Below, piece after piece: positions 20,260-64,000 of a stretch of 64,000 nucleotides of DNA; the first letter of the stretch is position 1; the number at the start of each line of letters is the position of its first letter. Position numbers and translations under genes: made by a program. The stretch comes from Malaya genurostris. Its lineage: Eukaryota > Arthropoda > Insecta > Diptera > Culicidae. The notes under the pieces were generated by a model, which saw only the letters and a list, made by a program, of their open reading frames with translations, did no database searches and was not told the origin of the DNA. Location: NCBI RefSeq assembly GCF_030247185.1, contig NC_080572.1, positions 158,781,080 through 158,845,079 on the forward strand. The letters run 5' to 3'.

Positions 20260-21860
20260 GTAATTTTGATGTGGAACACATCTTTATTAGGGGTGCAAAT
20301 TAGAAACTCAAGAAAAACTACACGTAGAAATGTGGTCAGGTTTTAAACACTTACAGCTCAGTCTGTTTTGTATCAATTATTAATATTATTTCATCATTTG
20401 ATAGGAAATATTTCTACGTATTGATTTGAATGTTCATAGCCATGTATTTTGAATTGTATATCATTGAAATGTTGATTAATAGCTAGCAGTGTCCTATATT
20501 GTCTGCAAAAAAATCTCCAGCATACCGGATTTCCCTGCCATAGTCGACGGTTTTGAAGGAGTAAGCGATGTATCAAAGAGAGAGCATCGCTCTGATTGGT
20601 CAATCGATGCAAAAGCGAAGCTGTAGGAAGCACGCGAATCTATAAATAGAAGCGAAATTAAAGCTAACATTTCAGTCATATTCCTAGCATGCTAGAGGTA
20701 GGTTGTCGCTAGACAGCAAGACAAAAACGTGCCATAAAACGATTTGAAGCTTTAAGGGCTGATGCCATTTGTTAGCGTAAAACCGTGTCGCTCGCTGTGA
20801 GTATTACACTTCTTCATGCTCTCTCGCAAATGTGTAAAATGACTCTCGATGTGGCCGGGTGGCCAAGAAAGTTTTAATATTTTCGGTTACAAGTTTGACT
20901 ACATCACATAAAATCCAATAAAGCTACCGCTTGTTTGGCAGCCTTGAAGAGCCGATTTTATTTCTCTTTCATGTTTCATTACGTTACCAGGATACAAGAG
21001 CAGAAATAATGGTGCCGCCATAGAAACGTACTTACCATTACAAAAATAACATTCACTTAATTTTTATCGCGACAACATATGTTTTTATGCACTAATCGCA
21101 TCTAAACTAAATTATCTAGACATTGTCAGGATAGAATTTTGATCCATGCTTTTGAAGGCGAGATATTCAATGAACAAGTTGAAAGTTGCCGTTTTCAGCT
21201 ATGCAACTTCAGAAAAAAGACTTTCCCGACCGCTAAAGTCAATCATTCTGAAATTTTCACAGAATAATCTAAACTAATTTTCTAAGAGATTGTCTGTTGG
21301 GTTTTTTGATATTCGTCACCGTTTCTGAGAAAATCAGATTTGAAGCGTGAAAATAGCCCTTTAAAACGTCCTAAAACACACTAGCCTCAGCCCTTAATTG
21401 GTATATTCTGATCTTGTGTCATGCAAGCTCGGAATTCCATGTCGTTTCCCCATGAGAAATTGACAACTACCTCTGGATAAATTTTGAGTGCTTAAGGTTA
21501 ATTTCTAATTTATATTAGATGAACTCGATGGATAATGAGAAATAGTTTATCGTTTCAACCGAAATCGCAGAATGGTAGAGAAACTTAACGCTGAAAAACT
21601 GCTTGCATAAAAAACTTGAACACAAGCTTGGCGAAGAGAAGCTTAATTATCGAAATCGCAAGTATGTACAAAGATATAATTGCATATATTTGGGATAATG
21701 GTGTAATTTCGTCGGTCATAAAACAAATGCAAATCAAGACAAATGATGTTCGGTGTTGGTTCGGATTGATTGAACTTTTTGATTGTAGATCATTAGAAAT
21801 TTTGGTTGCCTTGTTCCACATCAACGGCTCGAACAACCCCATGGGGCTGATCCTTGTAGT
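20260..21860. repeat. dispersed repeat copy 1, inverted relative to 51948-52905, with a TATA-like promoter core
   Basis: Reverse complement of 51948-52905 outside a 638-bp insertion. Shared segments include AACTCAAG...ACACGTAG near 20310, GCATCGCTCTGATTGGTCAA at 20584, and GGCTCGAACAACCCCATGGG at 21823. A CTATAAATAGAAGC box at about 20640 is followed ~30 bp later by TTTCAGTC, the layout of a Pol II core promoter. Confidence 0.6.
20756..21393. mobile_element. 638-bp piggyBac-type MITE in a TTAA site
   Basis: TTAA at 20752-20755 and 21394-21397; ends GGGCTGATGCC and (inverted) GGGCTGAGGCT. The paralogous copy near 52420 (reverse strand GAAGCTTTAATTTATATGC) holds one TTAA and no insertion, which shows both the boundaries and the duplication. 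Confidence 0.8.
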
Positions 21861-23726
<1,866 letters not shown>

Positions 23727-23819
23727 CTTATCATGGCTATTAAAAAGTCTATGAATACGATTAATGTGGAGAATTGCTATCAGTACCTAATTTTGTATGT
23801 GAAGATACAGTTCGCTATA

Positions 23820-56538
<32,719 letters not shown>

Positions 56539-56880
56539 TTTTATCCTGAATGCAGTTTATATAAAGCCAAAGTTCGTATAAAGCACTTATTGTAGTGTGG
56601 ATTTTTAAAGCAGCCAGCAATAGTATCAAATGTTATCAGCAGAAGCGAGCTGATAAGGTGTACAAGTAAACAGACACTTGATATACAGGTAGTATCGAAA
56701 TCGACTGTATGACGCTTATAATGATATCATTTCTGTCTTCTGAGAAAGTTGCAAATTACGATTTCGGTTATTTCGTATTATGTGCCCAAGAAAATACGAA
56801 ATCGAGCTTCTCAGAGATATCCGATTTAATGTTTTTAAGTTATAGGTTGATAACTACATAAATTGTTTGAATAATTTTCT
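56539..56880. other. 5' flank of CARMIL
   Basis: A CAG at about 56560 just before the ATG could be an acceptor, so the true first exon may be upstream. No TATA or initiator is clear. Confidence 0.3.
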
Positions 56881-58144
56881 CACACGAATGATACATTTGG
56901 CTGCTCGGCCATCCATCTAAGTTGACCATCAATGTCAACTTCCCTCTCTGAGCAGCCTAGATAGCCGTGTAGTGTCGGTAGTGGTTTCCCAACTGGCTAA
57001 GAATAACACTACGGTCCACCTGTACCGTTGGTATAAGTCCACCAAACAGGTAAGCCGTGTGGCATCAGGCGGAATTGTTTTTTATCAAGAATTGATCCAC
57101 TGGTTTCCTGTTCCATGTTGTAAATGGCCACAAAAATAGGAACTCCTAGGTCAAGGTGTATTTCCGTGCCGATGACTGAATGACTGCAGGAGGTTAAATA
57201 ATGCAGTCGTGAATGGAATATCTTGGGGTTTTCCCTTACTGTGTTAAGCGAAGCTCTGGCACAGTGGACGACTTCTTCCTTCGCAACTCGTGGGATTTAA
57301 ATGATTAAAACATTTAAAAAATCCTTACGTGAAATGCCTCGAGCATGCATACTTGCAAATAGTGCTCTCGATGTTTCTTTCATATCGGAGCTCACAACTC
57401 GGGATATTTGTGCTGTCACAGTTGGTATGACTATTGATGGCATAGACAGGAAATATGCCTATTGTTCGGCATATTTACCGCATAACCAACCTTCGCCAAG
57501 CGATGACTTCAAAAAGGTTGTATCATACTGCTGCACGAGTGATTTACCGCTTGTAATCGGCAGTGACATAAATGCTCACCATATCATTTGGGGCAGCACA
57601 GATATAAACTGAACTTGCTAGACTAAGGAAACTATGCAGAAGAGCTTGGAACCACCGACGCAGAGATGGGTCGGGGGAATACGTGTCGGGTCGAAGGGCT
57701 TACAAAAATGCTCTTCGGTCGTCTGAGCGAAGTGGTTGGAAAAGCCTCTGCACAAATGTCTCTAGTCTCAACGAGGCTAGCAGATTAAATAAATTACTTT
57801 CGAAGTCTAAGAACTTTAATGTCAGTTTCTTGAGAACTTCAGATGGTGAACACTTGTCTGATGAAGGTGATGTACTTCACTATCTTTTTAACACTCACTT
57901 TCCAGGATGTATGGATCCATCACCGACAGCTCTTGCCGAGACTTTTTCAGGTAGTTACGATTCTTGGGCCCTTGCTCGAAGCGTTGTGACGATTGAATCG
58001 GTCAAATGGACAGTTGAGAGTTTTGCTCCGTACAAGTCTCCTGGAAAGGATGGAGTTTTCCCAGTGCTACTGCAGAAAGGGTATGAACATTTCAAACATG
58101 TTTTGAAGAAAATACGATGTCCAGCCAGCGACTGGCACCATTAA

Positions 58145-58555
58145 ATAAGGTGACAAGCGATTATAAATACACTCTCCTACTCAATGCTTGATCGAAGAAA
58201 TAGGTATAAAGCGAGAAGACTAGTGTTTGATGGACAGAGAAGATGTTTGGATATAAGGTATCGGTCGGGTGACGGCCAGGATGTAGACCGTGTTCGATGT
58301 ACGCGCTATTGTGTCTGTTTGGCGTTTTAGAGTGACTAAAACAAGATTCAGAGTGGCGAAATGGTAGCGCGTATGCACGGAATGCATAAGAACGCAGGTT
58401 CGAGTCCTGTCTCTGAGCGTATCTTTTTCCAAAAGTTCATCTTTTCTGTTAGTTTTTCATTCATTTGGCTTCTCTAATATATGTTTCCGCTCAGTCATTG
58501 CGGCTTTACATCAAACAACTAAAATTTAATAAATCGTTAGGAAATAATTGTCAAA
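58145..58555 (+). mobile_element. insertion in the LINE carrying a tRNA-like SINE head
   Basis: 58347-58418 folds as a cloverleaf: acceptor TTCAGAG/CTCTGAG, D arm GCG/CGC, anticodon stem TATGC/GCATA, T arm GCAGG/CCTGT with GGTTCGAGTCC. The loop ACGGAAT lacks U33, so this is a SINE promoter rather than a working tRNA. The bounds of the insertion are approximate. Confidence 0.6.
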
Positions 58556-60540
58556 TTTATTCCCAAAGGCGGTCGCGACACTTACGAGGAAGCGAAGAGT
58601 TTCAAGCCTATCAGTCTTAGCTCATTTCTTCTTAAAACAGTGGAACGCATGATCGATCACTATATCAGGAATGTTAGTCTGGGCATGCATCCGCTACATG
58701 GAATGCAACATGATTACCAGCGTGGAAAGTCCACTACAACCCTGTTACATGATGTTGTGTACAACATTGAAAAAGCTTTCTCACAATAGCAATCTTGCTT
58801 GGGAGTTTTCCTAGATATTGAAGGTGCCTTTGATAACGTGTCTTTCAATTCAATTCTGGAAGCAGCCCGTGGTCATGGTATACCTTCAAGTATCACAAAT
58901 TGGATACACGCAATGCTTAGTAATCGACTTCTTTGTTCATCGCTTCGGCAAGCAGAGATTAAAAAGCTAAGTGTCTGTGGGTGTCCTCAAGGTGGTGTAC
59001 TATCCCCACTTTTATGGAACCTAGTCGCTGATGGTTTGTTAAGGAAACTTAATAACCTTGGATTTCCGACTTATGGTTTTGCCGACGATTATCATATATT
59101 GATAAGCATTAACACTCTCTTTGATTTAATGCAGCAAGCCCTGCGATCTGTTGAATGGTGCTTTTCACTCATCGTAGGATAATCACAGGAGCTCGTCCGT
59201 TACAGTTCTTCGGTTCAGAGGTCACTGGTCGATCAAGTTAAATACGTCGGAGTTATTCTTGATTCAAAACTGAATTGGTCTGCTCACATTGACTTCAGGA
59301 TTAAACGAGCTTGCATGGCTTTCGGCCAATGCAGACGAGCTTTTGGAAAATCATGGGGACTCAAACCCAGATACATTCATTGGATCTACACAACTATTGT
59401 TAGACCAATTTTAGCATATGGATGTCTTGTATGGTGGCAGAAAGGAGAAGTCGCGACAGTTAAGTCAAAGCTAAATCATCCAAAGGATGGTCCAAATGAC
59501 GATGACAGGATCATTTACGAAAACTCCTACTGCAGCTCTAGAGGCGCTACTGTGCATTAAACCACTACATGTGTTCCTAAAACAAGAAGCAACTCTCACA
59601 TGCAGTTTTCCTTTCAAAACATCCAATGTGAGCTATCCTCTTTATGAGGAATGGTTGTCTGGTTGTCTGGAACGACAACTTGATAAACACATAGTTTGTT
59701 ATACGGACGGTTCTCTGTTGAATGGTCGTGCTGGTGCTGGTGTCTACTGTCGTAAAATGAGGCTGGAGCAGTCTCATTCACTTGGTCGATACTGTACTGT
59801 GTTCCAAGCAGAAATCTACGCGATTCTGTGTGGAGTACAATCGGCACTTCAGCAGAGGATCTTATTTTTGTTCCGACAGTCAGGCAGCCTTAAAAACACT
59901 CAGTTCGAATGACTCACGGTCGAATCTAGTGATCGCATGTCCAACTCAAATTGAAGACCTCAGCATTTCAAATGCTGTTTACTTCTTATGGGTACCCGGC
60001 CATTCTGGTATTACTGAAAATGAATGGGCTGATGAGTTGGCTAGAGCTGGTGCAACGAATTATTTCGTTGGTCCTGAACCAGCTTTACCACTTTCAACTA
60101 GTTGGATAAAGCACAAGATTCGTTCTTGGGCTACATCCAAACATGCCAGCTACTGGCGCAGCTTGCAAACTTGCGCTCAGACAAAACAATTTCTACCAGA
60201 TTTAAATCTGAAAATGTCAAAGTGTCTACTGAATTTCTCCAAGCATCATTGCAGTATACTGGTCAGAGCTCTGACTGGACATTGCAAATTCAATTATCAC
60301 ATGGCTACTATTCAACGTGCTGAGTATTATTCGTGTGATTTGTGTGAATGCGATTATGGTACTTCATATCATCTGATATGTAACTGTCCCGCATTGACGC
60401 AACTACGTATCCGAGTTTTTGGTTCTCCATACATGGTTGAGTCTGTGTATGCGGAGCTAAAATTAAAGGATATTTTCTTGTTTCTCACCCAAGTGGTAAG
60501 GAGCTGTAGTCAGAAGGGTTCATCGTTCTTCCTGGAGTGA

Positions 60541-60945
60541 ATGAATCCTTTTTGTATTCACCTTAAATAGGGTTTAGCAGATTGTTTGGCATCCTTTAGG
60601 GGGTACCGAATTTACTTCTGCTCTTACATACTGCGAATCGTTCTGCATTCTTCCGGGAGTGCAGAATGGTGTCGCTTTTGTAAGATCTCTAAATCCTCTC
60701 GGAGGTTGGAGGTTTTATTAACAGCAGACTGTTCGGGACCTCGTAGAGGTTCAGAATTTACTTCTGCTTCCACTAAATGTGATCCCCAGCAGATTGTTCA
60801 GCATCCCTTAGGGGTGCAGAATTTACTTCTGCTTTTATGTGTTTTTGTGTCGTCAATTTTTCCCATCCTCCTAATCCAACCCTTACCATTTCCTTTCAAT
60901 CCTTCCCTCTTATATATAGGGAAAATGATGCTAAAAACAAATTGA
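60541..60945 (+). repeat. LINE 3' UTR with degenerate tandem units
   Basis: GAATTTACTTCTGCT follows a Gly-rich CTTAGGGGTGCA-type word at 60600-60620, 60745-60770 and 60805-60835, each preceded by CAGA(C/T)TGTT. Units are roughly 60-130 bp. Confidence 0.5.
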
Positions 60946-62150
60946 TGGCAAGGCACAAATCTCCAAATATCAAAGGGAACGTGCCATTTGAGCCAATTTG
61001 TTCTGATTCCTGATACACGAATGATACCAACAGTACAAACAAATGAAAAGAACAGATTGATCAAAACCAACGACGCCAATCAATACGTAACTGGCAAATA
61101 AAATTCATGCATGGACCAAACAATTGATAGATTATAGTCTACCGAACATTGCGAGGTAGCGAATAAGACTCTTCCTTTACAAAATTTACTCACGCATTGA
61201 AACTGAGCCTAGATACCCCTGATATCATCTTTTGGTATTGTTTCAGAAGTGTGCTACCTTGATCGTATGATAAAGTATCTCGATGAACACTAGAAAAGGT
61301 CCCAAGTGCAAATGACAGTTTCTTTTTGTTTGCTTACTCTTTCAATTATTACGGTATATTCCTGTATTTTCCAAGTTTCTTAACTACAGTTCGAAAATCG
61401 ATAGGTTTAGTCGTTATTCTAGGTAAAAAGTTAGAGAGAGAGGGATTACCGATAAAACCGTAGTAATCGAAAGAGAAAGTAAACAAAGAGAAACTCTCAT
61501 TTGCACTTAGGACCTTTTTTCGTGTTTGTCTTTATATACTCAAATAGTCCGTCAAGACGGATCTATCCTACTATGACATGATACTCCCTAGCGACGGATG
61601 CTCCGTCGTAGCCGACAGTTTCCCAGTTCTCACATTTGGGTTATCTGACCATGTTCCGCTGTGAGTAACTATTTGGTAACTCCTGACACGTTGGTCGTGG
61701 ACATGTGCGCTGGGATCATCATTTGCTACAGCAGCCAGCCGTTGAGAAAAGCTCCAATTTCGTTTTTAGTATAACCTCGATTTGAGATGCCCCTGTAGAC
61801 ACTGGAACCTATTTATCTACGCACCGGTACATTATCTGGACAACTAGGGCAGAGGTATAACCTTGGAGTTTCAGCGGGTGCTCCGTTCTCCACGCCTGTC
61901 GTAACACTGTGCGGTTCCCTTGACGAGAAGACTGATGGGCATCAAGACCGTGATTACGCATGCTTATGTCGAGCAATTTCACCACCGTCATCTGCTCCTC
62001 GTTCGTCATCCTCTCCAACTAACGATGTTACCGGCCAGGGGGGTAATGCAAGAACAGAGCTGTTCAGGAGTTGCTGGGCGCCTTTAGTTACCCCAGAGGT
62101 TGGAGTTGGCACTTAGGTAAAGACTGTCGAAGCAGGCTCATTTATTTACA
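60946..62150. other. unassigned, GC-richer repeat-like sequence
   Basis: 61430-61520 resembles 1555-1600 (AATCGAAAGAGA, AAAGAGAAACT). 61550-62120 is GC-richer and may be the 3' part of the next LINE; a minus frame at 62018-61809 has no known motif. Confidence 0.3.
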
Positions 62151-64000
62151 ATCAATAGACACAATTTAGACCTAATGATAATTCCTAATAATATTCAGAA
62201 AATTTGTACGTAGTCTGCCTCGTGATACATTAAAATCATACCCAGATGAAACACAGTTGAACGATCTATGTAAACCAAAAACAGAACCGTTGGAACCTTA
62301 GTTGGTACGTCGTATAAGAAGCATTGCTGAGGAGAGCTCTGTGTCCCACATTAATATTAACTTCAATGAGCAAAACGGGACAGTCAATCCCACCGTTGAA
62401 TATGTCTGCTATTATCAAAGCGCGTGATAATCCCCGTCGCACTTGTAATGTGCCGAGACCGAGCTTTCACAAATAGGTAGCTGATGAGGATCGGTCCACG
62501 GTAATCGGCGAAGATCGAAGCGATCAAATCTGCGTTGTATCCCCTCGACTCTATGAGAACTGTTCAGGTTGCAGTGGTTCCAAACTCCCGAGCAATATTC
62601 GAGAATTGATTGAACAAGCGAGCAGTAAAGTGATTTTAGACAGTGTACATCGGTGAAGTGCTATTGTGATGCTTCAATGTACCTTGTTCATTGAGAGGGA
62701 CGCCAAGATCCTTAACGCTAGTCGATCTTCCAATCAAGGATCCACCCAGAAAGTGTTCGACATGGAGTAGCACTTTTTTCCTCGTGAACGTTATGGCCGA
62801 GCACTTGTCGAGATTCACAATCATACGATTAACTTTAGACCACTTTGCGAAGATTAACAATTGCCGCTGGAGAAAGGCTGCGTCTTCTAAATTGCGGATG
62901 ATGTGGTAGATCTTGACATCATAAGCAAAGGATAATCGAGGACTTTCCAAAGCAAAATTGACATCGTTGAAGTACAGTAAAAATATGAATGGTCCGAGAT
63001 GACTTACCTGTGGTATTCCGGATGATGCGAGGAGCTCTTCGAAAGTGTGATCGTAAATTTTAACTGCTAAACAACGATTCCTGAGCTATGTAGCCAACGA
63101 ATAATGTTCGAACTGAATCCAAGTCTGTCCAATTTAGCAATCGCGATGACGTGGTTGATTAAATCGAAAGCGGAGGAAATAGATAACGTCCGTTTTAAAC
63201 CGTTAGACATTGCATCAGTCACATAAGACAAAACGGATAGTAAATTTGTGGTTTTAGAGCGATTAATCATGAAACGGTGTTTACTATCGACGATATATTG
63301 CTTGCAATGATTAAAAATTGGTGTCAGTATAACCTTTGGCGGAGCGTTGAGGGAAATAATACCGCGGTAGTTCCTTACATTCCTTTATCGCTATTCTTCT
63401 GGAACACACAGCTTTCCATAAATTCAGGAAAACTTCTGTAACGAATGACATTCGAAGTAATTTGCAGAGAAGAGCGATTGCTCCACGCGAGCTTTTTTTT
63501 TTAAATAGATACCGGTATTCCGTTAGGGTTGAGAGAAGTTGACGTCTTCTTTTCTACAATTGCCGTCCGTATTGAGTCTTCGTCAATATTAATGCAGTTC
63601 AATGAGTTATTAGATAAAGGAACGTTAGGTGCTGCGGCTGCTATTTACTGCTGAGTCAAAATTTCATTTAAAAAAACCCTAGAGAACTTTTCCTCAAACA
63701 TATGGCAGATTTACTGTATGCACACACCATCACGATCTCCAAGTTTCATTGACGAGGGTAACCCGAATTCTTTCCTCTGCTCATTCGCATGTTTCCAAAA
63801 ATACCTTGGATTTGATTTCAGTTTCTGTTGCACGTTGTTCAAGTAGTTGGCATGCCAGCGCTTAACGATTTTCTTGTATAGCTGATTTATCTGCACGTAA
63901 TGATTACCCAGGGAAAATCCTCCATGTTTAGAGTATCTCTTTAGAGCGGATCTTTTGGTCGATTTCAAATGTCTCGCTTTGGCGGTCTGCCATGGTTGAT
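62151..64000 (-). pseudogene. CR1/Jockey-like LINE ORF2 fragment running off the window
   Basis: On minus, 64000-63711 is the linker before RT (TKRSALKRYSKHGGFSLG, RWHANYLNNVQQKLKS, NPRYFWKHANEQRKE). 63270-63067 has RT motifs (TDAMSNGLKRTLSISSAFDL, LDRLGFSSNIIRWL). 62950-62636 has the palm (LSFAYDVKIYHII, where the usual ADD is YDV), NLDKCSAITF and STSVKDLGV. C-terminal remnants continue to ~62200 (RALIIADIFNG). Stops and frameshifts are frequent, so this copy is old. Confidence 0.7.

Larger units (their letters stand above)
56881..60945 (+). pseudogene. LOA/Jockey-like LINE with RNase H, multiply broken
   Basis: 56900-57300 is a non-coding leader. 57301-57612 is an endonuclease piece (YAYCSAYLPHNQPS, LPLVIGSDINAHH) that jumps by deletion to 57683-58144 (SGWKSLCTNV, YKSPGKDGVFPVLL). 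After a ~410-bp insertion, RT resumes (IPKGG, SFKPISLSSFLLKT near 58610; FLDIEGAFDNVSF; GCPQGGVLSPLLWNL; FADDYHIL, 58799-59182). Then come GLKPRYIHWIYTTIVRPIL, RNase H (YTDGSLLNGRAGAGVYC) and WVPGHSGITENEWADELA to 60540. Clade placement is by memory. Stops and frameshifts occur near 58790, 59180, 59470 and 59850. Confidence 0.8.

Noticed and set aside
58347..58418. A working tRNA gene (anticodon GGA)
   Set aside because: C instead of U at position 33, and a short variable arm that does not fit tRNA-Ser. It is better explained as a SINE head.

Overview
This is nuclear DNA of an animal, most likely a culicine mosquito. The reasons are AT-rich sequence, short GT-AG introns beside very long transposon-filled ones, long (TA)n runs, mosquito-type I-clade and RTE LINEs, an ITmD37E-type mariner, tRNA-derived SINEs, and a repeat carrying CCGGAACCGGAAGTCGGATC with an ACACAC stretch. 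The assignment comes from recognised families, not from a database search.

One host gene dominates the right half. It is CARMIL (F-actin-uncapping LRR protein) on the minus strand, 56538 down to 23820. I rebuilt it as 20 exons whose lengths sum to 4209 nt, a multiple of three (1402 codons plus stop). It has a PH-like N-terminus, a leucine-rich repeat domain, a helical segment, and a C-terminus with the capping-protein-interaction (CPI) motif split across a 13.8-kb intron. Two introns of about 13.5 kb hold most of the repeats between 25 and 55 kb. A second, small spliced gene with a SAM-like domain (9723-10548, minus) lies entirely inside a TA-flanked inverted-repeat element.

Layout: 1-8.0 kb is a complex of Ty3/gypsy LTR pieces in both orientations, with a pol ORF running in frame into a fragment of the host gene CHIC. 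8.0-12.1 kb is an I-clade LINE split by the 2.87-kb TA element. 13.2-14.2 kb is a second element with the same kind of termini. 14.6-17.6 kb is an RTE-like LINE. 18-22 kb is repeats carrying MITE insertions whose empty sites are visible elsewhere in the window. 23.8-56.5 kb is CARMIL; its introns hold a 4 x 328-bp array, hAT-like MITEs, a 1-kb foldback element, and a nest of SINE inside ITmD37E inside I-clade LINE. 57-61 kb is a LOA/Jockey-like LINE and 62-64 kb a CR1/Jockey-like LINE.

The most unusual structure is in the first 8 kb. LTR-like modules share constant ends but have unrelated GC-rich middles. Each middle runs into the same splice-donor-like GGTGAGTGCA or GTGAGTGCAC, and one upstream sequence is recognisably CHIC coding sequence. 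I read this as repeated capture of host exons by an LTR retrotransposon. Splice coordinates were read by eye and may be off by one base.
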